DNA of 64,000 nt from the NCBI RefSeq assembly GCF_004116955.1, contig NZ_CP026362.1, positions 1,962,501 through 2,026,500 of the forward strand, read 5' to 3'. Below are positions 17,691 to 27,045 of this stretch, in pieces. Numbering within the stretch: position 1 is the stretch's first letter; every line of letters begins with the position of its first letter. This DNA is from Bacillus vallismortis. GTDB taxonomy: Bacteria > Bacillota > Bacilli > Bacillales > Bacillaceae. Under the pieces are notes generated by a model, which saw nothing but the letters and a program-made list of their open reading frames with translations, had not been told where the DNA came from and did not search any database. A program made the position numbers and the translations under genes.

Positions 17691-18356
17691 CTATTTTGTA
17701 TAGAGAACTCTTTTTTCAAAACGGGAAATGTCTGTCACTGATCCAATGACGATGAGAATATCTTCTTGATGTATCACTTCCGTTGCAAGAGGTGATACGA
17801 TGACTTCCTTGCCCCTTTTGATAGCTACGATGTTAATACCGTATTTCGCACGAATATCTAAATCGAGAAGCGTATTTCCAGCCAGGCGGCTGTTAGCTAC
17901 GATTTCAACAAGACTATGCTCTTCAGACAGCTCCAAATAATCAAGTACGTTATTGGACACGATGTTATGCGCAATTCGTTTTGCCATATCGCGTTCCGGG
18001 TGGACGATGTGATCGGCCCCGATTTTAGAAAGCACTTTTTCGTGATAATCGTTCTGCGCCTTCACTGTAATGGTATGAACGCCAAGTTCTTTCAGAATAA
18101 GAGTTGTTAAAATACTCGCTTGAATGTTTTCGCCGATTGCTACAATGACGTGGTCAAAATTACGCAGACCTAAATTTTTCAGGACAGATTCGTCTGTTGA
18201 ATCACCGATAACGGCGTGGGATGCGATCTTGGCATACTCGTTGACTTTATCTTCGTCAATATCCATCGCCATAACCTCGACGCCTTCTTCGCTTAATGCT
18301 TTGCAAATACTGCCACCAAAACGGCCCAGTCCAATTACCGCAAATTCTTTTTTCAT
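17691..18356 (-). CDS. ktrC: KtrC, regulatory (RCK) subunit of a potassium uptake system
   Basis: 221 residues. The N-terminal RCK/TrkA-N Rossmann domain has the nucleotide motif VIGLGRFGGSICKAL at residues 7-21 and the acidic D in MAMDIDEDKV; a TrkA-C domain (about 140-221) follows, the site that binds c-di-AMP in KtrA/KtrC proteins. It gates the membrane partner KtrD, which is encoded elsewhere in B. subtilis. Window gene darB encodes another c-di-AMP-binding protein. Confidence 0.93.
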   Translation of the reverse strand: MKKEFAVIGLGRFGGSICKALSEEGVEVMAMDIDEDKVNEYAKIASHAVIGDSTDESVLKNLGLRNFDHVIVAIGENIQASILTTLILKELGVHTITVKAQNDYHEKVLSKIGADHIVHPERDMAKRIAHNIVSNNVLDYLELSEEHSLVEIVANSRLAGNTLLDLDIRAKYGINIVAIKRGKEVIVSPLATEVIHQEDILIVIGSVTDISRFEKRVLYTK

Positions 18357-18427
18357 AATGGTGCTCCTTTACCTGACTTCATATTGATCAAATTTTATCA
18401 TATTCTTTTGTAACAGTGTTAATATCG

Positions 18428-19249
18428 TTACCCTTTTGGCAGGGAATTCATATGCCACTTGAGCTTTTCAGCAAACTCCGATGACAAATACATCTCCGCT
18501 CCGCGTTCAATTTCAACCTGATAGTGCTGAGGCGGGGCAGTTTCCGGTTCTTTTTGGAGAACGAGAAAGGTTAAGCAATCTGTATAGCGCTCCCCACCTG
18601 CTTCAACGTCTACAAAGGCCGGCCGATACGCAAGAGATGCTACGCCCTCCCTTTTATATAAATAAGTGAGAGCAGAGAAAGGAATACGATATAAAACGCC
18701 TTCTGTTGTTCCTCCGTCTTCCATCATATCCGCTCTTGAGCCGTCTTCCCTTTTTAGGGTGAAGCGGGTTGTATATCCTTTTAAAACCGCTCTCCCTACT
18801 GGATCTTGAAAATAGTGTTCGACTCCCGCCTTTTGAAAGCGGGCATTGTCCATGCAGGACCCATAAGCAAAATAATAAACAGGATTTTGCGATTTGCTGA
18901 TCATTTGATGTTCTTTCCAGTCACCGCTGCTAATTTTTGAAAAGCCGGCATATTTGGTTTTGTCCATATCATAAACAAGCGCTTTTTTGATTCCGTCATC
19001 CGTTTCTACAAGGACCGTATGTTTTTCACTACCTTGATAAAATTGATCGAGCTTATGTATACACCATTCATCTGCTTCATATAACTCGCCGCATATATAG
19101 CCTTCATCATCAAAAGCGGCTGCAGGCCCCTCATTTGAATCAAACAGACATCCCTTCGTTCTTGCCTGCTCATTGATACATACCGACTGCGCAAGCAGAT
19201 GATGATTTTTTTCATGTTTTCTTAATGTCCCATATACAAACAGCAGCAT
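18428..19249 (-). CDS. ykqA: YkqA, double gamma-glutamylcyclotransferase-fold protein
   Basis: 273 residues from the ATG at 19249 (MLLFVYGTLRKHEKNHHLL); the frame extends to 19327 but overlaps kinC and lacks a better site. Two GGCT/AIG2-like domains in tandem: the first begins LLFVYGTLR, the second YYFAYGSCMDNARFQKAG (about residues 125-245) with the characteristic YGS loop. Proteins of this fold cyclise gamma-glutamyl amines or peptides; the actual substrate is not known. Twenty nucleotides separate it from kinC on the same strand. Confidence 0.85.
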   Translation of the reverse strand: MLLFVYGTLRKHEKNHHLLAQSVCINEQARTKGCLFDSNEGPAAAFDDEGYICGELYEADEWCIHKLDQFYQGSEKHTVLVETDDGIKKALVYDMDKTKYAGFSKISSGDWKEHQMISKSQNPVYYFAYGSCMDNARFQKAGVEHYFQDPVGRAVLKGYTTRFTLKREDGSRADMMEDGGTTEGVLYRIPFSALTYLYKREGVASLAYRPAFVDVEAGGERYTDCLTFLVLQKEPETAPPQHYQVEIERGAEMYLSSEFAEKLKWHMNSLPKG

Positions 19250-19268
19250 GTGTATCGTCTTCCCCCTC

Positions 19269-20555
19269 TCAGCCGTTTGGTTTAAAAGGCAAAACAACTT
19301 GAAAGACACTGCCTTTTCCAGCTTCACTTTCGATTTTCAATTCTCCGTCATGCTCCTTCAAGATTCTTAAACAAATGGCAAGTCCGAGTCCCGTGCCCTT
19401 TTCTTTGGTTGAATAAAAAGGTTTGCCAATCTGCTTAAGCTTTTCCTGGGGCATGCCGTTTCCTTCATCTTTTACGCTTATCACGGCGTGAGAGGCTGTC
19501 TTAGCGGTTGAAATGGTAACGACACCGCCTTGTGGCATTGCCTCAATTCCATTTTTAATGATATTGATAAAGACCTGCTTCAGCTGATTTTCGTCTCCGT
19601 TAATGATACAGCTCTCTGTCTCTTTGAAATTTTTTTCTATGACGATATTGGACAAAATTGCATTGGTATCAAGCAATGTCGTAACTTGTTTCAGGATCTC
19701 GTTGAGGTGATGCGCCTTAAATGCGACCGCCTGCGGTTTTGCAAGCAGCAACAGCTCGCTGAGCACCAAATCAATTCTTTTAATCTCTGAAAAAATGATG
19801 TCAAAATAACCTTTTCTGTCTGGATATTGTGTTTTCATAATCTGAAGGAAACCGCTGACAGAGGTTAAAGGGTTTCTGACCTCATGTGCAATCCCGGCGG
19901 CAAGTTCACTTGTGATTGACAGTTTCTGTGATTCTCTCGCCAGCCGTTCATTAATCTCAATAAGCTCATCTTCGGCTTCTTTCCGCTCAGTGATATCTGA
20001 CATTGTGCCCAGGCTGCCTGTAAATTGGTCATCTCGATCGTAGTAAAGTTTATAATGAACTTCTCCCCAAAAAATCGTGCCATTCTTTGTCACGTATTTT
20101 GCCGTAAACATGCCAGAAGAGGCTTTGTTTTGAATTTGGGTGTTGATGTGGTCGGCTACGTGCTTTTCTTTTATGAAGTAATCATTATACATTGTGCCCA
20201 TACATTCACTGATGGAAAAGCCGGTTATGGCGGCCCACGCTTGGTTTAAATATGTAATTTCACCTTTGGCATTCGTTTGAAATACGATTTCCTGCAAATT
20301 ATCCATGATGCGGTTTTTTTCTTCAGAAAGCTGTTTATACTTCCATTCATTATCCTTCATTTTTTGAACCAGCTGCTGTTTTTCATCAATATAATAAGCC
20401 AGCATCCAGACACTTGTTAACGTGACTGCAGTATACACAATATCAACAGGCCAATTAATCGGGTTTTTGCCTATAAAATAAAATAAATAATCCCAAAACA
20501 TAATAAAAATCATTGCCAAGATGATGGAAATGATACGTGCTTGATATTTTCTCAT
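19269..20555 (-). CDS. kinC: Sporulation/biofilm sensor histidine kinase KinC
   Basis: 428 residues from the ATG at 20555, with AGGTGG 5 nt upstream; this matches the length of B. subtilis KinC. Two N-terminal transmembrane helices (about 8-26 and 36-56) are followed by a coiled linker, a PAS domain (LQEIVFQTNAKGEITYLNQA; about 75-195) with its PAC part, the HisKA domain with the phosphorylated His in AAGIAHEVRNPLTSVSGF, and the ATPase domain (N box NIIKNGIEAM, G boxes DEGNGMP and GTGLGLAI). KinC feeds phosphate to Spo0A and controls matrix genes. Confidence 0.95.
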   Translation of the reverse strand: MRKYQARIISIILAMIFIMFWDYLFYFIGKNPINWPVDIVYTAVTLTSVWMLAYYIDEKQQLVQKMKDNEWKYKQLSEEKNRIMDNLQEIVFQTNAKGEITYLNQAWAAITGFSISECMGTMYNDYFIKEKHVADHINTQIQNKASSGMFTAKYVTKNGTIFWGEVHYKLYYDRDDQFTGSLGTMSDITERKEAEDELIEINERLARESQKLSITSELAAGIAHEVRNPLTSVSGFLQIMKTQYPDRKGYFDIIFSEIKRIDLVLSELLLLAKPQAVAFKAHHLNEILKQVTTLLDTNAILSNIVIEKNFKETESCIINGDENQLKQVFINIIKNGIEAMPQGGVVTISTAKTASHAVISVKDEGNGMPQEKLKQIGKPFYSTKEKGTGLGLAICLRILKEHDGELKIESEAGKGSVFQVVLPFKPNG

Positions 20556-20699
20556 ATGACCACCTGCCGCTTGTGTTTCTCTATTTATTGTACCATTCTT
20601 CGACAAATAATTGAGTAAAATATGTAAAGTATCCCAAATCATTCATCACCTGATGTATATGATGCCATATCTTAGGCGGCGGATTCAGAAATCGGCAGA

Positions 20700-20736
20700 A
20701 AGAAAGGCGGAGATTGTTTCTTTCCGCCTTTTTCAA
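20700..20736. terminator. Hairpin between abh and kinC
   Basis: AAGGCGGA - 11-nt loop - TCCGCCTT flanked by T runs on both strands; terminates abh on the minus strand. Confidence 0.7.
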
Positions 20737-20743
20737 CATGATA

Positions 20744-21022
20744 TTATTCTTTTAAAGCGGCTTGGATTTCTTCGAGAAGCAGCTGTGCCCCCTCAGGGCT
20801 TAACGTAATCTTACCATTGCCGTATTCTTTATTATCTGAAGTGATTTCTCCGGTCATTAAACAAACCCCATGAGGTTTATACTTTTTCAAGATAATTTTA
20901 TCTCCGTCAACAAAAAACTCAATGCTGTCTTTTATCGCAATATCCAATGCCCGTCTTAATTCGATCGGCATGACAATACGCCCTAACTCATCTACTTTTC
21001 TCACAACACCTATTGATTTCAT
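20744..21022 (-). CDS. abh: Transition-state regulator Abh (AbrB paralogue)
   Basis: 92 residues. The first 50 form a swapped-hairpin AbrB DNA-binding domain (MKSIGVVRKVDELGRIVMPI, with the conserved Arg residues). The C-terminal half (GKITLSPEGAQLLLEEI) is the multimerisation domain. Abh controls antimicrobial and biofilm genes with AbrB. Its antagonist AbbA is encoded at 56323-56520 in this window. Upstream 21023-21227 is AT-rich and probably holds the abh promoter, but I cannot place it firmly. Confidence 0.95.
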   Translation of the reverse strand: MKSIGVVRKVDELGRIVMPIELRRALDIAIKDSIEFFVDGDKIILKKYKPHGVCLMTGEITSDNKEYGNGKITLSPEGAQLLLEEIQAALKE

Positions 21023-21227
21023 AAAAAACCCTTCTTCCTTTAAATGTTTCTTTTCTCATGTAATGTTTAAGGATGAACCTCAATATATCGTAGACGTATG
21101 AAACTCAGAAAAAGTTTCCCGCTTTCTATAAGAATCACAAGATATTTTTACCATAAAACCGAAAAATGTATTACTTCTGTTACACTGTTCCATGATTTTT
21201 TACAAAAACATTTCTTTCCCGACACAC

Positions 21228-21233
21228 ACCCCC
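21228..21233 (+). promoter_or_regulatory. Candidate sigma-I -35 element upstream of mreBH
   Basis: ACCCCC, 73 bp before mreBH. Sigma-I promoters have ACCCCC at -35 and CGAA at -10, and mreBH belongs to the sigma-I regulon in B. subtilis. A matching -10 is not clear here. Confidence 0.3.
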
Positions 21234-21305
21234 AAAAATCGCTTCATTTCTCAGAAACTTTAAATGTAGAATGATATAAAATCAGGATAGAGATTGGGTG
21301 AAAAC

Positions 21306-22313
21306 ATGTTTCAATCAACTGAAATCGGGATTGACTTAGGAACAGCTAATATACTTGTGTACAGCAAAAATAAAGGAATTATCTTAAATGAACCATCTGT
21401 AGTGGCAGTGGATACTACGACAAAAGCAGTCCTTGCGATCGGGACTGACGCGAAAAACATGATCGGGAAAACACCGGGAAAAATTGTCGCTGTCAGACCA
21501 ATGAAAGATGGCGTGATTGCAGACTATGATATGACAACCGATTTGCTAAAGCACATTATGAAAAAAGCCGCAAAAAGCATCGGCATGTCGTTCAGAAAAC
21601 CGAATGTAGTCGTTTGCACACCGTCAGGCTCGACAGCCGTAGAACGCCGTGCCATCAGTGACGCGGTGAAAAATTGCGGCGCGAAAAACGTCCATTTAAT
21701 TGAAGAGCCGGTAGCAGCCGCCATCGGAGCGGATTTGCCGGTCGATGAGCCGGTTGCCAATGTGGTAGTAGATATCGGCGGAGGGACGACAGAGGTCGCC
21801 ATCATTTCCTTCGGCGGCGTTGTTTCCTGCCACTCTATTAGAATCGGCGGAGACCAGCTTGATGAGGATATCGTTTCCTTCGTCCGGAAAAAATACAATT
21901 TGCTGATTGGTGAACGGACAGCTGAGCAGATCAAAATGGAGATTGGCCATGCTTTAATTGAGCATGTTCCTGATGCAATGGAAATCCGGGGACGCGATCT
22001 CGTGACAGGCCTTCCCAAAACCATTATGCTTCAATCTAACGAAATTCAAGATGCAATGCGTGAATCTCTCCTGCATATTCTTGAAGCCATCAGAGCTACA
22101 CTTGAGGACTGCCCGCCTGAATTGAGCGGAGATATTGTTGACCGCGGCGTCATTTTAACAGGCGGCGGCGCGCTCCTTAACGGGATTAAAGAATGGCTCA
22201 CAGAAGAGATTGTCGTGCCTGTACACGTGGCGCAAAACCCGCTTGAATCTGTGGCAATTGGAACCGGCCGTTCTTTAGAAGTGATTGATAAGCTTCAAAA
22301 GGCGATTAAATAG
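21306..22313 (+). CDS. mreBH: MreBH, actin-like cell-shape protein
   Basis: 335 residues from the ATG at 21306; the in-frame start four codons upstream would be non-ATG. Actin-fold ATPase motifs are visible: phosphate 1 [13 protein letters not shown] (residues 7-19), connect 1 and phosphate 2 [20 protein letters not shown] (about 157-176), and the adenosine motif [13 protein letters not shown]. MreBH forms membrane-associated filaments with MreB and Mbl and directs the LytE autolysin to the side wall. Confidence 0.96.
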   Translation: MFQSTEIGIDLGTANILVYSKNKGIILNEPSVVAVDTTTKAVLAIGTDAKNMIGKTPGKIVAVRPMKDGVIADYDMTTDLLKHIMKKAAKSIGMSFRKPNVVVCTPSGSTAVERRAISDAVKNCGAKNVHLIEEPVAAAIGADLPVDEPVANVVVDIGGGTTEVAIISFGGVVSCHSIRIGGDQLDEDIVSFVRKKYNLLIGERTAEQIKMEIGHALIEHVPDAMEIRGRDLVTGLPKTIMLQSNEIQDAMRESLLHILEAIRATLEDCPPELSGDIVDRGVILTGGGALLNGIKEWLTEEIVVPVHVAQNPLESVAIGTGRSLEVIDKLQKAIK

Positions 22314-22413
22314 TCTTTTCCTGAAAAAATCTCACATGCAGCAAATTTCTTGCTTCTTTTTTCCTCACTCCCTTCATATTGTGGGAAATGGAGAAACGTT
22401 AAGGAGGAAACAG

Positions 22414-22548
22414 ATGCTAAGAGATTTAGGAAGAAGAGTAGCCATCGCAGCCATTTTAAGCGGAATTATTCTTGGTGGCATGAGCATTTCTTTAGCCAAT
22501 ATGCCCCATTCGCCTGCAGGCGGCACTGTAAAACTGAATCATCCGTAA
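22414..22548 (+). CDS. ykpC: YkpC, small membrane peptide
   Basis: 44 residues: a basic head MLRDLGRRVA, one hydrophobic helix (IAAILSGIILGGMSISLA) and a short polar tail. AAGGAGG is correctly spaced before the ATG. In B. subtilis it follows mreBH. Single-pass membrane peptide of unknown function; it may be cotranscribed with mreBH since no terminator separates them. Confidence 0.82.
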   Translation: MLRDLGRRVAIAAILSGIILGGMSISLANMPHSPAGGTVKLNHP

Positions 22549-22552
22549 TTTC

Positions 22553-22584
22553 GAAAAACCCAAGACATGTTGTTTTGGGTTTTT
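22553..22584 (+). terminator. Terminator after ykpC
   Basis: AAAAACCCAA - loop - TTGGGTTTTT with T tract. Confidence 0.8.
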
Positions 22585-22659
22585 CACTTTTGCCTCCTTT
22601 CTTTCCTTTATGCGATCATATTTGATATGATGAGGAAAAAGCTTGAGGAGGAATGATTT

Positions 22660-23892
22660 ATGGATTCATTTTCCCAGAAATTAAATACATATGCGCAGCT
22701 GGCGGTAGAGGTCGGCGTAAACGTGCAAAAAGGCCAATATGTAGTGGTAAACGCTTCAACAGACGTACGGGATTTTGTCCGTCTCATTGTGAAACACGCA
22801 TATGAAAAAGGCGCAAAAAATGTCACGGTGAATTGGCAGGATGACGAAGTCGCCAAATTAAAATATGAACTCGCGCCGTTTGAAGCATTCGAAGAATACC
22901 CTGAATGGGAAGCAAAAGGCAAAGAAGAGCTTGCTCAAAAAGGAGCTGCTTTCATCTCTGTTGTGTCATCAAACCCAGACTTATTAAAAGGTGCAGATTC
23001 CAAACGGATCGCTGCATTCCAAAAAGCTGCAGGCAAGGCACTACATACATACAGACAATATATTCAATCGGACAAAGTCAGCTGGACTGTCGTTGGTGCG
23101 GCATCAGCGGGCTGGGCCCAAAAAGTTTTTCCCGGCAAATCAGAAGAGGAAGCGATTCAGCTTCTGTGGGAAGAAATTTTTAAAGCAACGCGCGTAAACG
23201 AAGACAACCCGGTTCAAGCTTGGATCAAGCATGATCAAAATCTTCATGAAAAAGTTGACCATTTAAACAAGAGACATTACGCCGCTTTACACTATCAAGC
23301 AGAAGGAACTGATTTAACCATTAAGCTGCCGAAAAAGCATGTTTGGGCTGGTGCGGGCAGTGTAAATGAAAGCGGCCATGAGTTTATGGCCAATATGCCG
23401 ACAGAAGAAGTATTCACGCTGCCGCAAAAAAACGGGGTCGATGGAGTCGTATCGAGCACAAAACCGTTAAGCTATGGCGGAAATATTATTGAAAACTTCA
23501 CCCTCACGTTTGAAAATGGCCGTATAATCGACATAAAAGCCGAAAAAGGTGAAGACATTTTAAAAGAACTGGTGGAAACAGATGAAGGTTCTCACTATTT
23601 AGGTGAAGTGGCACTTGTACCTTACGATTCGCCTATATCACAATCAAATATTCTTTTCTATAACACATTGTTTGATGAGAATGCGTCAAATCATTTGGCG
23701 ATCGGGAGTGCCTATGCCTTTAACATTGAAGGCGGAAAGCAGATGTCACGTGAGGAGCTTGTCAAAGAGGGCCTAAATGAAAGCATTGCACACGTAGACT
23801 TTATGATTGGTTCTAAAGATATGAATATTGATGGAATTACGAATGACGGAAAAAGAGAGCCTATCTTCAGAAAGGGAAATTGGGCTTTTTAA
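22660..23892 (+). CDS. ampS: Aminopeptidase AmpS (family M29)
   Basis: 410 residues, ATG preceded by GAGGAGG. It is a cytoplasmic metallo-aminopeptidase of the M29 (thermophilic aminopeptidase) family, which uses two metal ions. The family ligands appear in AGSVNESGHEFMANMPTEEVFT (Glu residues, about 230-250), EDILKELVETDEGSHYLGEVALVPYDSPIS (His/Glu) and the C-terminal IAHVDFMIGSKDMNIDG. Broad N-terminal peptide trimming is expected. Confidence 0.94.
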   Translation: MDSFSQKLNTYAQLAVEVGVNVQKGQYVVVNASTDVRDFVRLIVKHAYEKGAKNVTVNWQDDEVAKLKYELAPFEAFEEYPEWEAKGKEELAQKGAAFISVVSSNPDLLKGADSKRIAAFQKAAGKALHTYRQYIQSDKVSWTVVGAASAGWAQKVFPGKSEEEAIQLLWEEIFKATRVNEDNPVQAWIKHDQNLHEKVDHLNKRHYAALHYQAEGTDLTIKLPKKHVWAGAGSVNESGHEFMANMPTEEVFTLPQKNGVDGVVSSTKPLSYGGNIIENFTLTFENGRIIDIKAEKGEDILKELVETDEGSHYLGEVALVPYDSPISQSNILFYNTLFDENASNHLAIGSAYAFNIEGGKQMSREELVKEGLNESIAHVDFMIGSKDMNIDGITNDGKREPIFRKGNWAF

Positions 23893-23898
23893 ATAAAC

Positions 23899-23925
23899 AA
23901 AAGGAGGCTTTCACCTCCTTTTTAT
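23899..23925. terminator. Bidirectional terminator ampS/ykpB
   Basis: AAAGGAGG - CTTTCA - CCTCCTTT followed by T run. Confidence 0.8.
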
Positions 23926-24833
23926 TTTTCTGCTTCATACATTTGCAGATTGGCATAAACCGTTTCTAATATAGGTGCTGCTAGAGATAAACGTTTTGCT
24001 TTTCCAAGTAAAAAGCCGTGCAGGTGGTCGCCTTCAGTCGTTTGACCGTTTTCCATATCCCGAAGCATGGAGGACTTCATATGATAAGACATGTTTGTCA
24101 TCGTACGGAAGCTCTCTTCCTCAAGATCCGGATCAGCCGGAACGCCTTCTTTTCGCAGAATAGCGCCAATTTCCCCAATAAGAGTTTGCGCCGTCTGACG
24201 TCCGCCTTCTGATGCAAGTATCGGGCCAAGCGGCCTTTGAAATAATGTTGTAATCCCCGCTTGCGCCGCAATAAACAGATACTTTTTCCAAATGTCCTTC
24301 TCAATATGCCCGCTGATGATGACTTCTGCCTTGACGTCTGAAAATGCCTCTTTAAGCGCTGTTATTCGTTCCGTACGCTCACCGTTCCACTCTCCGAATA
24401 CAAAACGATGGGATGCACTCGTATGATGAATTTCTCCCTTGTGATCTAGGGCACTTTCTATAAAACACAAACCGCCCAGCACCTGTTCTTTTGAAAATGC
24501 CGTAAACAGCTGCTCGTAGTGACGGTACCCGTTTAAAAAAGGGATAATGACAGATTCGCAATTGATAAACGGTTTGACATCATCGATCACTTGCTCAAGT
24601 GAATACGCTTTAGAAGCAATGATCACGACGTCAAACTGCCCTATTTCTCCGGCAGTGATTAATGCGGGCTGGAATGATACTTCCCCCTTTTCACTGTGGA
24701 TGACAAGCCCGGTTTCTTTTAGCTGCTCAGCTCTTTTTTGGCGTACGAGAAATGTCACATCATTGCCTTTCTCTGCAAGGCGCCCGCCAATATACCCGCC
24801 TACTCCTCCTGCTCCGACAACTAAAAACTTCAT
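23922..24833 (-). CDS. ykpB: YkpB, ketopantoate reductase (PanE/ApbA) family
   Basis: 303 residues from the ATG at 24833, with AAAGGGG about 9 nt upstream. N-terminal NADPH-binding Rossmann motif KFLVVGAGGVGGYIGGRLAEKG at residues 2-22, ketopantoate reductase N-terminal domain to about 150, then the ApbA C-terminal helical domain with the catalytic Lys in DIWKKYLFIAAQAGITTL. B. subtilis has another PanE (YlbQ), so this paralogue may act in pantothenate synthesis or on another keto acid. Confidence 0.88.
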   Translation of the reverse strand: MKFLVVGAGGVGGYIGGRLAEKGNDVTFLVRQKRAEQLKETGLVIHSEKGEVSFQPALITAGEIGQFDVVIIASKAYSLEQVIDDVKPFINCESVIIPFLNGYRHYEQLFTAFSKEQVLGGLCFIESALDHKGEIHHTSASHRFVFGEWNGERTERITALKEAFSDVKAEVIISGHIEKDIWKKYLFIAAQAGITTLFQRPLGPILASEGGRQTAQTLIGEIGAILRKEGVPADPDLEEESFRTMTNMSYHMKSSMLRDMENGQTTEGDHLHGFLLGKAKRLSLAAPILETVYANLQMYEAEK

Positions 24834-24862
24834 TGTTATAGCCCCTTTCATATCTATGTAAT

Positions 24863-24894
24863 AAAAAAAGCAGAGGAACATCTCTGCTTTTTTT
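24863..24894 (-). terminator. Terminator of ykpA
   Basis: AAAAAAAGCAGAG - GAACAT - CTCTGCTTTTTTT; A and T runs on both sides. Confidence 0.85.
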
Positions 24895-24895
24895 A

Positions 24896-26515
24896 TTACG
24901 CGTATAATTCAGCCAGTTTTTTCTGCACATCAGCATTTTCAAGGAACTCATCATAGCTCATTTGCTTATCAACAATGCCGTTAGGTGTAATTTCGATAAT
25001 TCTGTTGGCAATGGTCTGTACAAACTGATGGTCATGGGATGTAAACAGCATAGCGCCTTTAAAGCTGATTAAGCCGTTATTGAGCGCTGTAATGGATTCC
25101 AAGTCTAAATGGTTGGTCGGCTCATCCAAAATTAAAATATTGGCGCCGGAAAGCATTGCTTTCGACAGCATACAGCGAACCTTTTCTCCCCCAGATAATA
25201 CATTTGATTTTTTGTGGACTTCTTCTCCAGAGAACAGCATCCGTCCTAAGAAACCGCGTAAAAAGCTCTCACTTTGGTCATGAGGAGAATATTGGCGAAG
25301 CCAGTCTACAAGATTCAGATCACTGCCTTCAAAATATTCACTGTTGTCTTTTGGAAAATACGCTTGAGATGTCGTTACACCCCATTTAAACGTTCCGCTG
25401 TCTGCTTCCATTTCCCCAGAAATGATTTTAAACAGCGTGGTAACAGCCTGTTCGTTACGGCCAGTGAAAGCAATTTTATCTTCTCTATTCATGATAAAGC
25501 TGACATTATCGAGCACCTTTACGCCATCGATCGTTTTCGTTAAGCCTTCCACCTGAAGAACATCATTTCCGATTTCCCGTTCCGGTGTAAAGTTAACATA
25601 AGGATAGCGGCGGGAAGATGGTTTAATATCATCCAGCGTAATTTTATCGAGAAGTTTCTTTCTTGATGTCGCCTGCTTAGATTTAGACGCATTGGCGCTG
25701 AATCTAGCGACAAACTCTTGAAGCTGTTTGATTTGCTCTTCTTTTTTCTTATTCGCTTCTTGAGAAAGCTTTAATGCCAGCTGGCTTGATTCGTACCAGA
25801 AATCATAGTTTCCGACATAGATTTGGATTTTGTTAAAGTCAAGGTCAGCAATGTGCGTACACACTTTATTTAAAAAGTGGCGGTCATGGGATACGACAAT
25901 AACTGTGTTTTCAAAGTTAATCAGAAACTCTTCCAGCCACTGAATGGCCTGAAGGTCCAAGTGGTTCGTCGGCTCATCGAGCAGCAGTACATCCGGCTTG
26001 CCGAATAACGCCTGTGCCAAGAGCACTTTTACTTTCTCTGAACCGCCAAGGTCTTCCATTTTCTTCGCATGAAGGTCTTCTGAGATACCAAGGCCTTTTA
26101 GAAGGATCGCAGCTTCACTTTCTGCTTCCCATCCGTTCAGCTCAGCAAATTCGCCTTCTAACTCAGCAGCCCGAATTCCATCCTCATCTGAGAAATCAGG
26201 CTTCATGTAAATGGCATCTTTCTCCTGCATGACTTCATACAGGCGTTTGTGGCCCATAATGACCACTTTTAGCACTTCATACTCTTCGTACTCAAAATGG
26301 TTCTGCTTCAAGACAGCAAGACGCTCGCCAGGACTCATATGAACGTCCCCTGTCTGAGGCTCGATTTCTCCAGATAGCACTTTCAGAAACGTTGATTTCC
26401 CGGCACCATTTGCACCAATTAACCCATAGCAATTGCCTGGGGTGAATTTAATATTGACATCTTCAAATAACTTGCGATCCGCAAACCGCAAGCTTACATT
26501 ATTTACAGCGATCAT
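24896..26515 (-). CDS. ykpA: YkpA, ABC-F family ATPase
   Basis: 539 residues with two ABC ATPase domains and no membrane segment. Domain 1: Walker A LIGANGAGKSTFL (about 32-44), signature LGGSEKVKVLLAQAL, Walker B DVLLLDEPTNHLDL. Then the ABC-F arm/linker (charged helices near 240-300). Domain 2 has a degenerate Walker A (AFTGRNEQAVTTLF instead of GxxGxGKS/T), signature LSGGEKVRCML and Walker B NILILDEPTNHLDLE. ABC-F proteins act on the ribosome, mainly in translation or antibiotic protection; the role of YkpA is not established. The altered second Walker A is a true feature of this subfamily. Confidence 0.9.
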   Translation of the reverse strand: MIAVNNVSLRFADRKLFEDVNIKFTPGNCYGLIGANGAGKSTFLKVLSGEIEPQTGDVHMSPGERLAVLKQNHFEYEEYEVLKVVIMGHKRLYEVMQEKDAIYMKPDFSDEDGIRAAELEGEFAELNGWEAESEAAILLKGLGISEDLHAKKMEDLGGSEKVKVLLAQALFGKPDVLLLDEPTNHLDLQAIQWLEEFLINFENTVIVVSHDRHFLNKVCTHIADLDFNKIQIYVGNYDFWYESSQLALKLSQEANKKKEEQIKQLQEFVARFSANASKSKQATSRKKLLDKITLDDIKPSSRRYPYVNFTPEREIGNDVLQVEGLTKTIDGVKVLDNVSFIMNREDKIAFTGRNEQAVTTLFKIISGEMEADSGTFKWGVTTSQAYFPKDNSEYFEGSDLNLVDWLRQYSPHDQSESFLRGFLGRMLFSGEEVHKKSNVLSGGEKVRCMLSKAMLSGANILILDEPTNHLDLESITALNNGLISFKGAMLFTSHDHQFVQTIANRIIEITPNGIVDKQMSYDEFLENADVQKKLAELYA

Positions 26516-26696
26516 TTATTATCCTCCATCATGTCTATCATCAATAAAAGTATACCATGAATGCAGGGCAAGAGAAATGATTCCCTGATAAATTGGAGAG
26601 AAAACACTTATACACTCAACGTTGCAAGCATATGTTACAATAAAACAGAAGAGGATGCATCCAGCTGGAAATTACACACTCTTATGGAGGAACACA

Positions 26697-26966
26697 TTGA
26701 GGCTTTTAACACTTACTGAATATTGCTTATTGATCTTTTTCACGGGTTTTTACCTCGCTGTAACAGGCTTTACCGCTAAAGATGTCGGCTTATATATTGG
26801 CATAGCCCTTATTTACATATTTTCGCATATTTTTTCTAAACGGCTTTTAGAAAAACGCGGAAAAGAAAACAAACAGGTTCACCTTTTCTTCAGTGTGCTG
26901 GCCATTATCGGTTCAGTGTTTATTACGGTATTATGCATTGCATTAGTCGCTTCTTTTTCAAATTAA
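26697..26966 (+). CDS. ykoA: YkoA, small membrane protein
   Basis: 89 residues from a TTG at 26697, with GGAGG 6-7 nt upstream. Three hydrophobic segments (about 8-24, 30-46, 63-86) with a basic loop KRLLEKRGKENKQ between the last two, so a polytopic membrane protein. No family function is known to me. Its terminator downstream has been interrupted by an IS3-family element. Confidence 0.8.
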   Translation: MRLLTLTEYCLLIFFTGFYLAVTGFTAKDVGLYIGIALIYIFSHIFSKRLLEKRGKENKQVHLFFSVLAIIGSVFITVLCIALVASFSN

Positions 26967-26979
26967 AAAACGCCTGCTG
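26965..26979. terminator. Left arm of the split ykoA/sipT terminator
   Basis: AAAAAACGCCTGCTG pairs with CAGCAAGGCGTTTTT at 28430-28444 (one bulged A). Removing the IS and one CAG restores a hairpin with loop TCCAAAGGC. Confidence 0.85.
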
Positions 26980-27002
26980 TCCAAAGGCCAGTGAAGTGCA
27001 CC

Positions 27003-27031
27003 CCAAATTTTAGACACAGTCTAAAATTTGG
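27003..27031 (+). promoter_or_regulatory. 5' hairpin covering the orfA ribosome binding site
   Basis: CCAAATTTTAGAC - ACA - GTCTAAAATTTGG, a perfect 13-bp stem. Its last two G are the first two bases of the GGAGGTG ribosome binding site (27030-27036), and a T-rich run follows. The same arrangement occurs in the unrelated 1286-bp IS. Confidence 0.65.
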
Positions 27032-27045
27032 AGGTGCTTTTTCTT

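Noticed and set aside
21524..22024. 166-codon minus-strand frame inside mreBH
   Set aside because: Antisense to conserved actin-fold motifs; composition typical of a reverse-strand shadow.
26622..26696. N-terminal extension of YkoA
   Set aside because: The extension is basic and unlike a membrane-protein start; GGAGG directs initiation to the TTG at 26697.
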